From positions 1 through 48,767 of the forward strand of contig JAJDBX010000016.1 of NCBI GenBank assembly GCA_029261135.1: 48,767 nt of DNA, read 5' to 3'. The position numbers were made by a program, and so were the translations under genes. Shown here one piece after another: positions 1-9,161 of this stretch. Under the pieces are notes generated by a model, which had not been told where the DNA came from, ran no database searches, and saw only the letters and a program-made list of their open reading frames with translations. Numbering within the stretch: position 1 is the first letter of the stretch; the number at the start of each line of letters is the position of its first letter. The DNA is from Nitrospirota bacterium. Its GTDB lineage: Bacteria > Nitrospirota > Nitrospiria > SBBL01 > JAADHI01.

Positions 1-111
1 GGCGACGGATTGTCTTTCAAAGAGGCCATCCTGGCAACGGCTCATAAACTGATCAGAGTCATCTTTTCAATGCTCACAAAGCGAACATATTTCTCCACTC
101 AAGTGAGCTGA
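1..111 (+). pseudogene. IS110-family transposase, C-terminal end (partial, cut by window edge)
   Basis: An open frame runs from the first base to a TGA at 109-111. The 36 residues contain the run KEAILATAHKLIRVIF, which resembles the C-terminal tail of IS110/IS116/IS902 transposases (DEDD-type recombinases with a C-terminal transposase_20 domain). The start and catalytic domains lie outside the window, so intactness cannot be judged. It is labelled pseudogene only because it is a fragment here. The AT-rich 140 bases that follow hold no gene and may contain the element's right end. An 8-bp inverted repeat (TCGATAGT at 122-129, ACTATCGA at 167-174) lies there. The family call rests on a short stretch and is moderately sure. 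Confidence 0.6.
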
Positions 112-254
112 TTACAGCTAATCGATAGTAGTTGACTTAAATTTAATGAAATTTTAAACTTCGAAAACTATCGAATGCGCCTACAAAGGTTCAAAATTTC
201 AGGCCGAGAAAATTAACAACGGTAAGGGATATAGAAAATAGATTGATCTGGCAT
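112..254. other. AT-rich non-coding flank of the IS110-type element
   Basis: No gene is seen. The segment contains an 8-bp inverted repeat, TCGATAGT (122-129) and ACTATCGA (167-174), with a 37-bp spacer. It could be the non-coding end of the IS110-type element. Such elements carry non-coding ends from which a guide (bridge or seeker) RNA is made, on one side or the other depending on subgroup. Nothing in the sequence proves that here. Confidence 0.25.
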
Positions 255-3138
255 TCAGATTCCTGTCGCGAAAATGATGTTATGTAGAAGTTTTATCGTT
301 TGGGCATCAACCTCTGTATTCGTTCTCATTAAAGACAATGAAATGCTTCCTAAGTCAATCGCCGTTACCCAGTTCACACTTGGCGTTCTTAATAAATGAA
401 CTGCTTTGAAATAGGCCCTGAACGCCTTCTCTCGTTTTCCCACCTCCAGATAGCTATCCCCAATTGTGCGATAAGTGGCCCCTCTCGGCATTTTTTCAGC
501 TTCTGAAAAAGCTTGGTCCAGCAACTTGAGTGCTTTTTCCTTCTTCCCCATCTGAATGTAGCTCGCCGCTATCCGTTGCAAGAGCGGGGCTTTAAATGTC
601 GCTTTAGAATCCGCTTTAGGAATCAGTTGTACAGCATTTGAAAGAAGGGTCGATGCCTTTTCAAATTCTTCTCCTTCAATCAAGTAATAGATTACCTGCC
701 ACATGCCTCCGCCGAAAATCCAATTAACTCCTTTTAGGAAATTCTCTGTCCTTGATTGCGCGATTTCAAATGCCTCGTCATAAAATCCAGCTTTTGCATA
801 AAAAACGGCAATCCAAACCTGGTCTTCGCGATCACTTAGCGTTGAAGTATCTGAACTTTTATGACTTCTTTTTTCTTCTTGATCACGGAAATGCTGCGCT
901 TGTTTCTGGTCTCCATATTTTTCCCATAACCTAGCAATCTCTAGTAATGGGGCGCGGCCACCAAATTCTCCATAAGCGGATTTTGTATTAATTTTTTTCA
1001 AAAATAAGACGGCCTGCTGCTTCTGATCATGGTCGAAATAATACTCGGAAACCTTGATCAATAGCTTTGCTTTTACGTCACTGTTTTCCATCTTCGACAG
1101 GACTGCTTTTGTTTCTTCGATCTTCCCAACTCTAAATAGTTGTGTCCCCAAACGGCTCAGAAACCATACCTTAGGCGCCTGTGATGCATTCATCACAACC
1201 TGGAAGACCTCGGAAAGAAGCGCTGTCGCTTTTTCAGCTTCTCCGGCATCGATCAGGGTTTCTGCGACGCGAAGGCGACCCGAAGATTTTTCGTAAAGAA
1301 ACTGGGGGTCGATCTCATTGAGAATAGAAATTGCGGTTTCGTATTCACCCATTTTCGCAAATTTATCGGCAATGCCCGCTGAAATGTCGGCGCGATTGTA
1401 AGAACGCTGTACTGTTCTCTCGTCATCAAAAGGCAGCTTGTTCTTTTCCAAGGCTTGCTTCAAATATTGAGTTGCTTTTGCGCGGTGACCTGCTTGAAGG
1501 TAAAAGCTTCCAATTGTTCGGAGTAGAGACCGGTCAAGGGCAATATTTCGTTTCGACAAATGATCTACCATACGGTCAAGAACCTCAGCCGCTCTTTTTT
1601 TGTTTCCTAGTTGAAGGTATTTGCGAATCACTCCATTGAATAGGTTGTTTATGTGACTAGACTCTTCGAACGGTTCTATTGCAGGTCCTTCGACTTGAAG
1701 TGCTTCTTCTATCAGCGCATCAACAGATTCAGGAGACCATTGATCCGTAAGGTAAGCTGCTATTTCTCCTAAAGGTTCGGAAATTGAGTCCTTTGATTTC
1801 TGGGCTCGGGCCAAAGAAAGGGCTTGTTCAACTTTCCCAATTTTTGCATAGGAGATAATTGTCCATTGGTCATATAATTTCTGCCGGTCGGCAAGCGTTA
1901 ATGCTTCTGCCAATAAAGGCAAGGCTTTTTCCGTCAGACCAACGCCATGATATGCAACTGCAAGTTCGGTAAGAAACCGGTGCCTCATTCCAGCATCTTC
2001 AATCCCATGGATCAGTTGGTCTATCCGACTCAGAAGGTCATTATCTAATTGATCCGAAGCCAATAATTCCGAGACAGTGTTTTGCGTCATTTTGTCGGTT
2101 CTTTTTTGACCTATGGACTGAAGAGCCGCCGAAAAAATTTTCAGTGACCGCTCTCTCATGCCCTTCTTAGCCATCGCCACAGCAATTTTTGAAAAAGCAG
2201 TCGATTTGTTTTCTGCAGACCTTTCTTTCTTCGCAGCTTCCAATGCATTTTCGAATAGTCCGGCTTCGAGGTAGTCTTCCGAAATATAATGCCAATTAGG
2301 ATTCTGATCGTATTTCTGAGCCTCATCAAAAAGCGCCTTGGCTTTGTTTTTTTTTCCTAACATTCCAAAACCAATCGCAATTTGCCTTAGTGTATCTTTA
2401 CGAGCGTAGCTTAACTGATCTCCTTCCATTGACCTGGTCATTTCCAAGGCTTTCTGGAGAAGCGTATTCGCTTGGTTTTTATCACCAAACTTAAGATATT
2501 GCTGTGCAACTTTTGCAACCCGAAGTCCGTCCCATCGTGGATTTTTATTTGATTCGACAGCGGCCTGAGAGGCCAATTCCATAATTTTATCCACTTGTTT
2601 TGACTGTTTTAGTTCGTAATGGCGTTCAGCGACTAAAAAGAGCATCTGAACCTTCTCAAGACGCTTTGTTTTTTCTTCAATGATTTCGATTGCTTTTTCA
2701 TACTGACCTGACTTCGAATAATGGGTAACAACATTCCGAAGGACAGAATTTCTAAATGCCGGGTCAGGCGTAGTTTCGCCAATAAAGGAGGGCTGTTTCG
2801 ATGGGATTGCTCTCGGCTCTGGCCTTTCTTTTTGCCAGAGGGATAACTTTTTCTCTTAGATCCTTGTAGATATGGGGGCCGATTCGTAGTGTTTCTGCCT
2901 TCAGTCCAAGGGTTCTTTCCGAGGAGGGATTATTGGCAATGTACTGCTCGATTTTTTCTCCTGCAGATTTGTAGTATTCATATGCCGCTAAATAGCTATC
3001 TTTTTCAACACGTTGCGCTTCATTGGCTGACCAAGAGGCCTCGAAATAAAGGGTATCCGGTGATGTTTGTATAGAGACACAGGATACAAATAGCAAAAGT
3101 AGGAAGGGCATTAGGAAAGGGATAGGTTTTCTAAACAA
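255..3138 (-). pseudogene. Large TPR-repeat lipoprotein, split by one frameshift
   Basis: Two frames join into one protein of about 960 residues. The first part (3138 to 2764) starts at a TTG chosen because an AAGGAGG ribosome site lies 4-5 bases upstream. It has a hydrophobic signal and lipobox (FVSC), then helical sequence. The second part (down to 255) is a long series of degenerate tetratricopeptide-like repeats of about 35 residues (for example GQYEKAIEIIEE and AEKATALLSEVF). The second frame stays open upstream of its first ATG (2645) back to a stop at 2856-2858, so the frames overlap between 2764 and 2856. A one-base shift there, perhaps at the A-run near 2830, would restore a continuous gene. 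Likely an outer-membrane-anchored or periplasmic scaffold; the function is unknown. Confidence 0.75.
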
Positions 3139-3417
3139 AATTCCTCCTTAATCCATAGAAGTGGCTAATTTTATATAATATTTGGTGAAATTGCCAATGG
3201 GTCTTGATTGCTGAGAATTAACTACAGGAATTACTTGGTAGGATGGCGGTTACAGCCAATGCTAACAGATAGCAGATGAAACCTTTGGTATCTGAAGACG
3301 GTTGCGATGTAAAGCTTATACTGGAAGGAAGGCTTTTTCCCGCTTGTCAAACCTTATGTAAAAGTAAACAAGTCTTAGGGTCGACTGACATATTATCGAC
3401 TGAGGTCAATTTCAGTT

Positions 3418-3717
3418 TCAGGCCGCGACTGGGCGGACTTTCAGTATAGCATCAGATGCTTTTATTCTCGCCTCTTCTAAATCGTAATCAGTCTGTAAAC
3501 CCATCCAGAATTGCTCTGAGGTACCAAATGCCCGGGCAAGACGTATGGCAGTATCAGCTGTAATTGCGCGCTTTCCCAGAACAATCTCGTTGATTCGACG
3601 TGGTGGGACATCGGTCGCACGCGCCAAGGCATTCTGACTAAGTTCCATTGGTTTCAAAAACTCCTCTAACAACACTTCACCCGGATGAACATTGGGAAGT
3701 CTCTTTTGTTTCTTCAT
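3418..3717 (-). CDS. higA: HigA-type antitoxin, XRE/HTH DNA-binding protein
   Basis: A 99-residue protein beginning with the HigA signature NVHPGEVLLEEFLKPM. A helix-turn-helix follows at about residues 25-65 (SQNALARATDVPPRRINEIV), then GKRAITADTAIRLARAFGTS. It neutralises the toxin encoded just upstream and represses the shared promoter through the helix-turn-helix. Start ATG 3717 has an AGGAGG site 5 bases upstream. It lies 9 bases after the toxin stop codon, so the two are one transcript with the toxin first, the typical higBA order. The length matches the family. The sequence supports the family firmly; activity is inferred. Confidence 0.92.
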   Translation of the reverse strand: MKKQKRLPNVHPGEVLLEEFLKPMELSQNALARATDVPPRRINEIVLGKRAITADTAIRLARAFGTSEQFWMGLQTDYDLEEARIKASDAILKVRPVAA

Positions 3718-3726
3718 GATAGCCTC

Positions 3727-4008
3727 CTAATGGTAATCTACAATTTCGACAGCTTCGGCATTGCCTTCCGACCAGATGAAACATATGCGCCACTGATCGT
3801 TGATCCGGATGCTATGCTGGCCTTTTCTGCTTCCTTTAAGAGGTTCAAGCCAATTTGCTGGTGGTACCCTCAAATCTTCCAACGATCTCGAGTTATTCAA
3901 CATGCGGAGCTTTCTGCGGGCCTTGGGCTGAATATCGTTTGGAAAATGTCGAGAGAAGATTCCTTGCCAAACTTTTTCTGTTTCCTTGTTTTTGAACCCC
4001 GTGATCAT
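3727..4008 (-). CDS. higB: HigB-type toxin (RelE/ParE superfamily mRNA interferase)
   Basis: A 93-residue basic protein. The middle has the family pattern ARRKLRMLNNSRSLEDLRVPPANWLEPLKGSRKGQ..IRINDQWRICF, ending in VEIVDYH. HigB toxins cleave mRNA on the ribosome and are held inactive by HigA. The ATG at 4008 lies only a base or two downstream of the predicted transcription start and has no ribosome site, so the message is probably leaderless. Downstream higA has a good ribosome site, which would favour antitoxin output. The family's usual C-terminal catalytic histidine is present. Confidence 0.92.
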   Translation of the reverse strand: MITGFKNKETEKVWQGIFSRHFPNDIQPKARRKLRMLNNSRSLEDLRVPPANWLEPLKGSRKGQHSIRINDQWRICFIWSEGNAEAVEIVDYH

Positions 4009-4015
4009 AGGGCAA

Positions 4016-4045
4016 ACTATAACGCTATGCGTTATATGGTGTCAA
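4016..4045 (-). promoter_or_regulatory. higBA promoter with operator palindrome inside the spacer
   Basis: On the minus strand TTGACA (4040-4045) and TATAGT (4016-4021) are separated by 18 bp, a near-consensus sigma-70 promoter. The spacer and -10 box contain a perfect 8-bp inverted repeat with a 3-bp centre (4018-4036: TATAACGC, ATA, GCGTTATA on the minus strand). This is a natural binding site for HigA, and occupancy would block RNA polymerase directly. Predicted start of transcription is 4009-4010, next to the toxin ATG. Confidence 0.75.
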
Positions 4046-4346
4046 CCGGCACAAAAACTGTCAAAAAAGAATTGATTATAGAAATTGGGAAAACCTCTTG
4101 GTATTGACTAAAAGGCCGAATCCTATTTCATTCTGTGTTTCCAGCGACTATACGTAACAAACCCTGATTTTTCTTGAGTATTACGGCCAAAAAAACAACG
4201 AATCGCATTTGAAAGGTTGGATGTTTTCAGATGGTTCAAAAATCACGCTTACTGGAAGAAACGTTGCACAGTGAACAGGGAAAAATCAGCCTCCATGATA
4301 TAGGAAGGTCCGTAAACTGAACTACCTGAAAAGACTTAAGAAAAAT

Positions 4347-4422
4347 TGGAGGCGGCGAGCGGAGTTGAACCGCTGAATGACAGTTTTGCAGACTGCTCCC
4401 TTAACCACTTGGGTACGCCGCC
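4347..4422 (-). tRNA. tRNA-Cys (GCA)
   Basis: The minus strand folds as a cloverleaf. Acceptor GGCGGCG pairs with CGCCGCC, the discriminator is T, and CCA is encoded (4347-4349). The T-arm contains GGTTCAACTCC. The anticodon loop CTGCAAA gives anticodon GCA. The 76-base length is normal. It lies 41 bases downstream of the BamE-like gene on the same strand, so co-transcription is possible. No clear terminator follows, only a T-rich run. Confidence 0.95.
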
Positions 4423-4463
4423 AATAATTTTTTAAAAAGGAAGTCTTCTATAAGCCTATGGGT

Positions 4464-4772
4464 TTATTTGAGGGGGGCGTAGGGATCCGGTGGATTTGTT
4501 GCGACAACCTTTCCGTGACTGAAGACAATCACAAAGGTGTCTGGATAAAGGTGGTTTCTCATGAGAGATCCCTTATCGTGGTAAATCCAAATTTCTCTAT
4601 TCTCATTCAGTAAGGCCCAACTTCTGTGAATTTGTTTCGGTTTTCCTAATGTGCTCTCAACATCCTTCTGTGTCGCCCCTTGATGAATTTGACTTCCAAA
4701 ACTTTGGCAGCCAACACTGCCTAGGGTGAATATGAGTAGAAGTAGATAAAGGCGTGTATGAAAGCTTATCAC
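4464..4772 (-). CDS. BamE/SmpA-like small lipoprotein
   Basis: About 102 residues with a hydrophobic signal and lipobox LGSVGC. A compact domain follows with the pattern IHQGATQKDVESTLGKPK, resembling the SmpA/OmlA/BamE fold (small outer-membrane lipoproteins, some of them BAM complex subunits). The GTG at 4772 is preferred because GAGGG sits 9 bases upstream; the TTG at 4781 is too close to that site. Being anchored by Cys acylation in the outer membrane is inferred. It could equally be an unrelated lipoprotein with a BamE-like domain. Confidence 0.65.
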   Translation of the reverse strand: MISFHTRLYLLLLIFTLGSVGCQSFGSQIHQGATQKDVESTLGKPKQIHRSWALLNENREIWIYHDKGSLMRNHLYPDTFVIVFSHGKVVATNPPDPYAPLK

Positions 4773-4853
4773 GACAAGCAACCCTCTTTTTCAAGTGAGG
4801 AATTGTAGCTTGAATGGTGAAAACATGTCAAACCGCGCGCACCCTGATAAAGG

Positions 4854-4886
4854 AAAAGGCCGTTCCCTAATAGGGAACGGCCTTTT
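4854..4886 (-). terminator. Intrinsic terminator after tRNA-Asn (bidirectional)
   Basis: A perfect 11-bp stem, GGCCGTTCCCT (4858-4868) with AGGGAACGGCC (4872-4882), has a 3-base loop and is flanked by A-rich and T-rich arms (4854-4857, 4883-4889). It lies 7 bases downstream of the tRNA-Asn 3' end and should stop its transcript. The T-run on the plus strand makes it work in both directions. Confidence 0.9.
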
Positions 4887-4892
4887 TTTAAT

Positions 4893-4967
4893 TGGCTCCC
4901 CAGGCCGGATTCGAACCAGCGACAAGACGGTTAACAGCCGTCTGCTCTGCCACTGAGCTACTGGGGA
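4893..4967 (-). tRNA. tRNA-Asn (GTT)
   Basis: Cloverleaf on the minus strand: acceptor TCCCCAG pairs with CTGGGGA, the D-arm is AGCTCAGTGGCAGAGC, and the anticodon loop CTGTTAA gives GTT. The T-arm contains GGTTCGAATCC, with an encoded CCA at 4893-4895. It has its own promoter upstream and an intrinsic terminator just downstream, so it forms a single-gene transcription unit. Confidence 0.96.
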
Positions 4968-4977
4968 ATGTGGCAGA

Positions 4978-5006
4978 ATTTTATAGTCCAGACCGGCGAA
5001 AGTCAA
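4978..5006 (-). promoter_or_regulatory. Promoter of tRNA-Asn
   Basis: On the minus strand TTGACT (5001-5006) and TAAAAT (4978-4983) are separated by 17 bp, giving a start about 4-5 bases before the mature tRNA 5' end at 4967. Confidence 0.6.
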
Positions 5007-5040
5007 GACATGAAATCATAACAAATATAAAAGGATAGGT

Positions 5041-5061
5041 GCAGAGGGACATGGCCTCTGC
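5041..5061 (+). promoter_or_regulatory. Short hairpin in the metH 5' leader
   Basis: GCAGAGG (5041-5047) pairs with CCTCTGC (5055-5061) over a 7-base loop, about 40 bases upstream of the metH start. It has no T-run and does not match a cobalamin, SAM or SAH riboswitch that I can recognise. It may be a leader structure or chance. The ribosome site is GGGAGG or GAGGG just before ATG 5101. Confidence 0.3.
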
Positions 5062-5100
5062 TACAATATGCGAACTTTAACGGGAGGCATGTGAGGGACG

Positions 5101-8100
5101 ATGGAAGAGATTCAATCAATATTGCGCAAACGAATTTTGGTCATGGACGGCGCGATGGGGACGATGATTCAGTCCAGGAATTTAACTGATGATGATTTCG
5201 GCGGCGAGGCCTTTGAAGGTTGTAATGAAAATCTAAACATCACCCGTCCTGATGTCATTCAATCCATCCACGAAATTTATTATGAGGCGGGCGCAGATAT
5301 TGTTGAAACAAACACCTTCGGGGGCACCGGCATTGTTTTGGCGGAATATGCCCTTGAAAGCAAAGTGTTAGAGATCAACCGGAAAGGGGCAGAAATTGCG
5401 AAGGCCGCGGCGAAGAAGTTTTCGACACCGGATCGACCTCGCTTTGTTGCCGGGTCAATGGGGCCAACGACAAAAGCCATTACGGTGACTGGCGGCGTCA
5501 CCTTTGAGGCCTTGAGCGAGGATTTTTCGGCGCAAGCAGAAGGTTTGATTTCAGGGGGGGTTGATCTGCTTTTGCTTGAAACAGCACAGGATACCCTGAA
5601 TTTAAAGGCCGGCATGATCGGTATCCTCAAGACTCAAAAATCACTCGGTACGACGATTCCCGTCATGATATCTGCAACCATTGAACCCACAGGAACAATG
5701 CTGGCCGGTCAAGGGGTGGAAGCACTTTATACGGCACTGGAACATTTTCCCTTGCTCTCCATTGGCTTAAATTGCGCCACAGGCCCTGAATTTATGACAG
5801 ATCATATCCGCTCGCTCGCAAGCATGGCTGCTTGCTTGGTCAGTGTGTATCCCAACGCAGGACTGCCAAATGAGGAAGGGAAATATGAGGAAACGCCGAC
5901 TTCCCTTGCTGAGAAGTTGTCTCGTTTTGTCGACGAAGGATGGATTAATATTATTGGCGGCTGCTGCGGCACAACCCCGTCTCATATTTCAGAAATTGCA
6001 AAGATGGTCGTCGGAACCTCCCCCCGTGTCGCGGATCCGATCAAAAGAACAACAGCTTCGGGCATCGACTTCCTTCAAATCGAAGATGAAAACCGTCCCA
6101 TTATTGTTGGAGAACGGACCAATGTCATTGGTAGCCGAAAGTTCAAAAGACTTATTGTTGATGGGAAGATCGAGGAAGGGGCAGAAATCGGTCGTGCCCA
6201 GGTTAAAACCGGCGCGCAGGTTATTGATGTCTGCATGGCCAATCCAGATCAGGATGAAGTCGCTGATTTTGAAGTCTTTATTCAAGAGCTGAACAAAAAA
6301 GTCAAAGCCCCCATTATGATCGACTCGACAGACGCCGAAGTGACTGAAGTCGCCCTCAAACATTGTCAGGGAAAAAGCATCATCAACTCCATCAATTTAG
6401 AAGAAGGCGAAAGCCGTTTTGAGGAAATTGTCCCCCTGCTAAAAAAATATGGCGGGGCCGTGGTGGTGGGTTGCATCGATGAAGACCCCGACCAGGGGAT
6501 GGGTGTGACCCGTGGACGAAAACTTGAGATCGCAACACGCTCGCATCAGCTCTTGACAGAAAAATATGGTATTTCTTCAAGGGATATTATCTTTGATCCC
6601 CTCGTTTTTCCGGTCGGCACTGGAGACGAAAACTACATCGGCTCGGCTAAAGAAACGATAGAAGGCATCACTTTGATTAAAGCAGCCTTTCCAGAAGTGA
6701 AGACCGTGCTCGGTATTAGCAATGTTTCATTTGGTTTGCCCCCCGCAGGCCGGGAGGTATTGAACGCTGTTTTTCTTTACTACTGCGTTCAAGCAGGTTT
6801 AGATTATGCCATTGTCAATTCTGAAAAACTGCAGCGCTATCCTTCCATTCCACAGCTTGAACGGGAACTCTCTGAAGACCTTCTTTTTTGGAAGGGAGAA
6901 GATCCCGTTTCTGCTTTTGCAGCTCATTTTAAAGGCAAAAAAGAAACGGTCGCAAAAGACAGACCCAAACTGCCGCTCGATGAAAGATTGGGTCTGTATA
7001 TTATTGAGGGTTCCAAAGATGGCCTGGTCGATGACCTCAATCTGAAATTAAAAGAGATGAAACCTCTCGAGATTATTAACGGCCCATTAATGGCGGGGAT
7101 GTCAGAGGTCGGGCGGCTCTTTAATCAAAATGAATTGATTGTGGCGGAAGTGCTTCAGTCCGCAGAGGCGATGAAAGCAGCCGTTCGTCATCTTGAGCCC
7201 TTGATGGAAAAAGGCGATTCAAGCAGTCGCGGCAAAGTCATTTTGGCGACAGTTAAGGGCGATGTGCATGATATCGGGAAAAACCTGGTTGAAATTATTT
7301 TATCGAACAATGGTTTTGAAATCGTGAACCTGGGAATCAAGGTGCCACCGGCAACTTTGCTAGAAGCCGTGCGCTTACACCAACCCGATATGATCGGGCT
7401 TTCCGGTTTGCTTGTAAAATCGGCCCATCAAATGGTCATTACAGCCAAAGACTTGAAGCAATCTGGGGTTGAGCTCCCCATACTGGTCGGGGGGGCTGCA
7501 CTGACCCGGAGATTTACCAATTTGAAGATAGCCGCAGAATATTCAGGCCCTGTCATTTATGCCAAAGATGCGATGGATGGTCTCTCGCTGGCGAATCAAC
7601 TCTCCAATGACGATGAGCGCCCTGCATTACTTAAAAAAATACAACGTGAGGTCGATGATAGAATAAAAGAAGCAAAGAGTGTCGAAATAGAAAAACAGAC
7701 GAAAACAGCACCCGCTATCGATAGGGTTTCGAATATCCGGCGAGATTTACCGATACCCAAAGCACCTGATTTTGATCTTCATGTGATTGAATCGGGTTCA
7801 CTGAAGGAAATTTTCGACTACATCAATCCAGCGATGCTTTACGGCAATCATCTCGGATTAAAAGGCAATTTTCAAACACTGTTGTCCAAAGGGGATCCAA
7901 AAGCGCAGAACCTTTTTGGGTCGGTGGAGACCATGAAAAAGGAATGTCTTTCCGAGGACCTTTTATCTGCGCAAGGGATCTATCGGTATTTTCCCTGTCA
8001 GTCTCGAGGAGATGACTTGCTCATTTATGATCCAAACCATCAGGATCAGATCTTAGAAACCTTTCACTTCCCTAGACAGAAAAGCGGAGAGCATCTTTGT

Positions 8101-8559
8101 CTCTCAGATTATTGCCGACCGCATAAATCTGGAACATTCGATTCGATTGCCTTTTTTGTGGTGACGCTTGGTCGGGGTGTGCGTTTGCTTTCGGAAAAAT
8201 GGAAAGACGAAGGGGAATACCTAAAGTCTCATCTGCTCCAAGCGCTTGCGATTGAAGGGGCAGAAGGTTTTGCCGAGTGGCTGCACCGTGAAATCAGAGC
8301 GGATTGGGGCATGCCTGATCCGAAAGAGATGACCGTGCGGGATGTACTCAAAAATAAATATCAGGGGATTCGGGTTAGTTTTGGCTACCCGGCTTGTCCT
8401 GATCTTGCAGATCAAGAAAAGTTGTTCCGCCTTTTGAATGTGACAGAAAACATGGGCGTTCAATTGACAGAGGGACATATGATGGAACCCGAGGCATCCG
8501 TCTCAGCCGTGGTTTTCCATCACAGCGAAGCGAAATACTTTCGAGCGGATCGTTCTTAA
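5101..8559 (+). CDS. metH: Cobalamin-dependent methionine synthase
   Basis: Transfers a methyl group from 5-methyltetrahydrofolate to homocysteine through cobalamin, making methionine in the cytoplasm. All modules are present over 1152 residues. The homocysteine domain (about 1-315) has zinc cysteines C225 and C288-C289. Then come the pterin-binding domain (about 330-600), the B12 cap (about 630-720) and the B12 domain with DVHDIG (H723 the cobalt ligand). The C-terminal SAM-dependent reactivation domain has GYPACPD and a late EASVSAVVFHH motif. It is slightly shorter than the E. coli enzyme (1227) but complete. It stands alone, followed by a convergent gene 30 bases away. Requires B12, made or imported. 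Confidence 0.97.
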   Translation: MEEIQSILRKRILVMDGAMGTMIQSRNLTDDDFGGEAFEGCNENLNITRPDVIQSIHEIYYEAGADIVETNTFGGTGIVLAEYALESKVLEINRKGAEIAKAAAKKFSTPDRPRFVAGSMGPTTKAITVTGGVTFEALSEDFSAQAEGLISGGVDLLLLETAQDTLNLKAGMIGILKTQKSLGTTIPVMISATIEPTGTMLAGQGVEALYTALEHFPLLSIGLNCATGPEFMTDHIRSLASMAACLVSVYPNAGLPNEEGKYEETPTSLAEKLSRFVDEGWINIIGGCCGTTPSHISEIAKMVVGTSPRVADPIKRTTASGIDFLQIEDENRPIIVGERTNVIGSRKFKRLIVDGKIEEGAEIGRAQVKTGAQVIDVCMANPDQDEVADFEVFIQELNKKVKAPIMIDSTDAEVTEVALKHCQGKSIINSINLEEGESRFEEIVPLLKKYGGAVVVGCIDEDPDQGMGVTRGRKLEIATRSHQLLTEKYGISSRDIIFDPLVFPVGTGDENYIGSAKETIEGITLIKAAFPEVKTVLGISNVSFGLPPAGREVLNAVFLYYCVQAGLDYAIVNSEKLQRYPSIPQLERELSEDLLFWKGEDPVSAFAAHFKGKKETVAKDRPKLPLDERLGLYIIEGSKDGLVDDLNLKLKEMKPLEIINGPLMAGMSEVGRLFNQNELIVAEVLQSAEAMKAAVRHLEPLMEKGDSSSRGKVILATVKGDVHDIGKNLVEIILSNNGFEIVNLGIKVPPATLLEAVRLHQPDMIGLSGLLVKSAHQMVITAKDLKQSGVELPILVGGAALTRRFTNLKIAAEYSGPVIYAKDAMDGLSLANQLSNDDERPALLKKIQREVDDRIKEAKSVEIEKQTKTAPAIDRVSNIRRDLPIPKAPDFDLHVIESGSLKEIFDYINPAMLYGNHLGLKGNFQTLLSKGDPKAQNLFGSVETMKKECLSEDLLSAQGIYRYFPCQSRGDDLLIYDPNHQDQILETFHFPRQKSGEHLCLSDYCRPHKSGTFDSIAFFVVTLGRGVRLLSEKWKDEGEYLKSHLLQALAIEGAEGFAEWLHREIRADWGMPDPKEMTVRDVLKNKYQGIRVSFGYPACPDLADQEKLFRLLNVTENMGVQLTEGHMMEPEASVSAVVFHHSEAKYFRADRS

Positions 8560-8589
8560 AATAGCCCGCATTCCAACAATAGAATAGGT

Positions 8590-9129
8590 TCAGATGCAGA
8601 AATGTTGTTTGTACCAAAGGAAGGCCAGCAATGTTTTGCTGTCAATGATTTTTCCGGTCAACGCCATCTGATAAGCTTCTTCAAAGGGGAGAGTGATCAC
8701 CTCTATAAATTCTCCGTCGTCGAGATTTTGCGCCGGAAGCGCGCTTAATTCTCGTCCTAAATAAACTTCTATTTTCCCAGTCGAAAACCCGACGGAGTGG
8801 TAATACATAAACAGAAAGTCTAGCTTCTCAGGTAAAAATCCAATCTCTTCGCTGCATTCACGCCGTGCCGTTTCCAGTGGTTTTTCCCCTTCATCGATTA
8901 CCCCAGCTGGGATTTCTAAAGTAAGTTGCTGTATTGCGGAACGATATTGCCGCACAAGATGAACCTGTTCGTTTTCATCAATTGGCAGGATCCCCACGGC
9001 ATTCGGTGGCGTGACGATTTCTCTAGTGGTTTCTTTTCCATCCGGAAGACGAACCGTGTGCACCTCAGCTCGCAGATAACGCCCTTGGTAGACACGTTGT
9101 TTTCGGAGAAAGGTTTCAGTTAAATCCAC
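8590..9129 (-). CDS. Nudix hydrolase, ADP-ribose pyrophosphatase type
   Basis: 179 residues with a complete Nudix box at about residues 76-98 (GVIDEGEKPLETARRECSEEIGF split as G-x5-E-x7-RE-x2-EE-x-G). It is preceded by the QYRSAI and LEIPAG segments that typify ADP-ribose pyrophosphatases (NudF-like). These cut ADP-ribose to AMP and ribose 5-phosphate. The start is a GTG at 9129 with GAGAG about 9 bases upstream. It lies 32 bases downstream of rel on the same strand and could be co-transcribed with it. The exact substrate is uncertain. Confidence 0.85.
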   Translation of the reverse strand: MDLTETFLRKQRVYQGRYLRAEVHTVRLPDGKETTREIVTPPNAVGILPIDENEQVHLVRQYRSAIQQLTLEIPAGVIDEGEKPLETARRECSEEIGFLPEKLDFLFMYYHSVGFSTGKIEVYLGRELSALPAQNLDDGEFIEVITLPFEEAYQMALTGKIIDSKTLLAFLWYKQHFCI

Positions 9130-9161
9130 TTATGGTTTCTCTCAATTGAACAATGAAATTG

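Noticed and set aside
4231-4320. A 29-codon plus-strand frame starting MVQKSRLLEETLHSEQ
   Set aside because: No ribosome site or promoter and no other support; probably chance.
4990-5100. A cobalamin, SAM or SAH riboswitch in front of metH
   Set aside because: The leader is only about 90 bases with one small hairpin. No B12-box or other known riboswitch core could be recognised.
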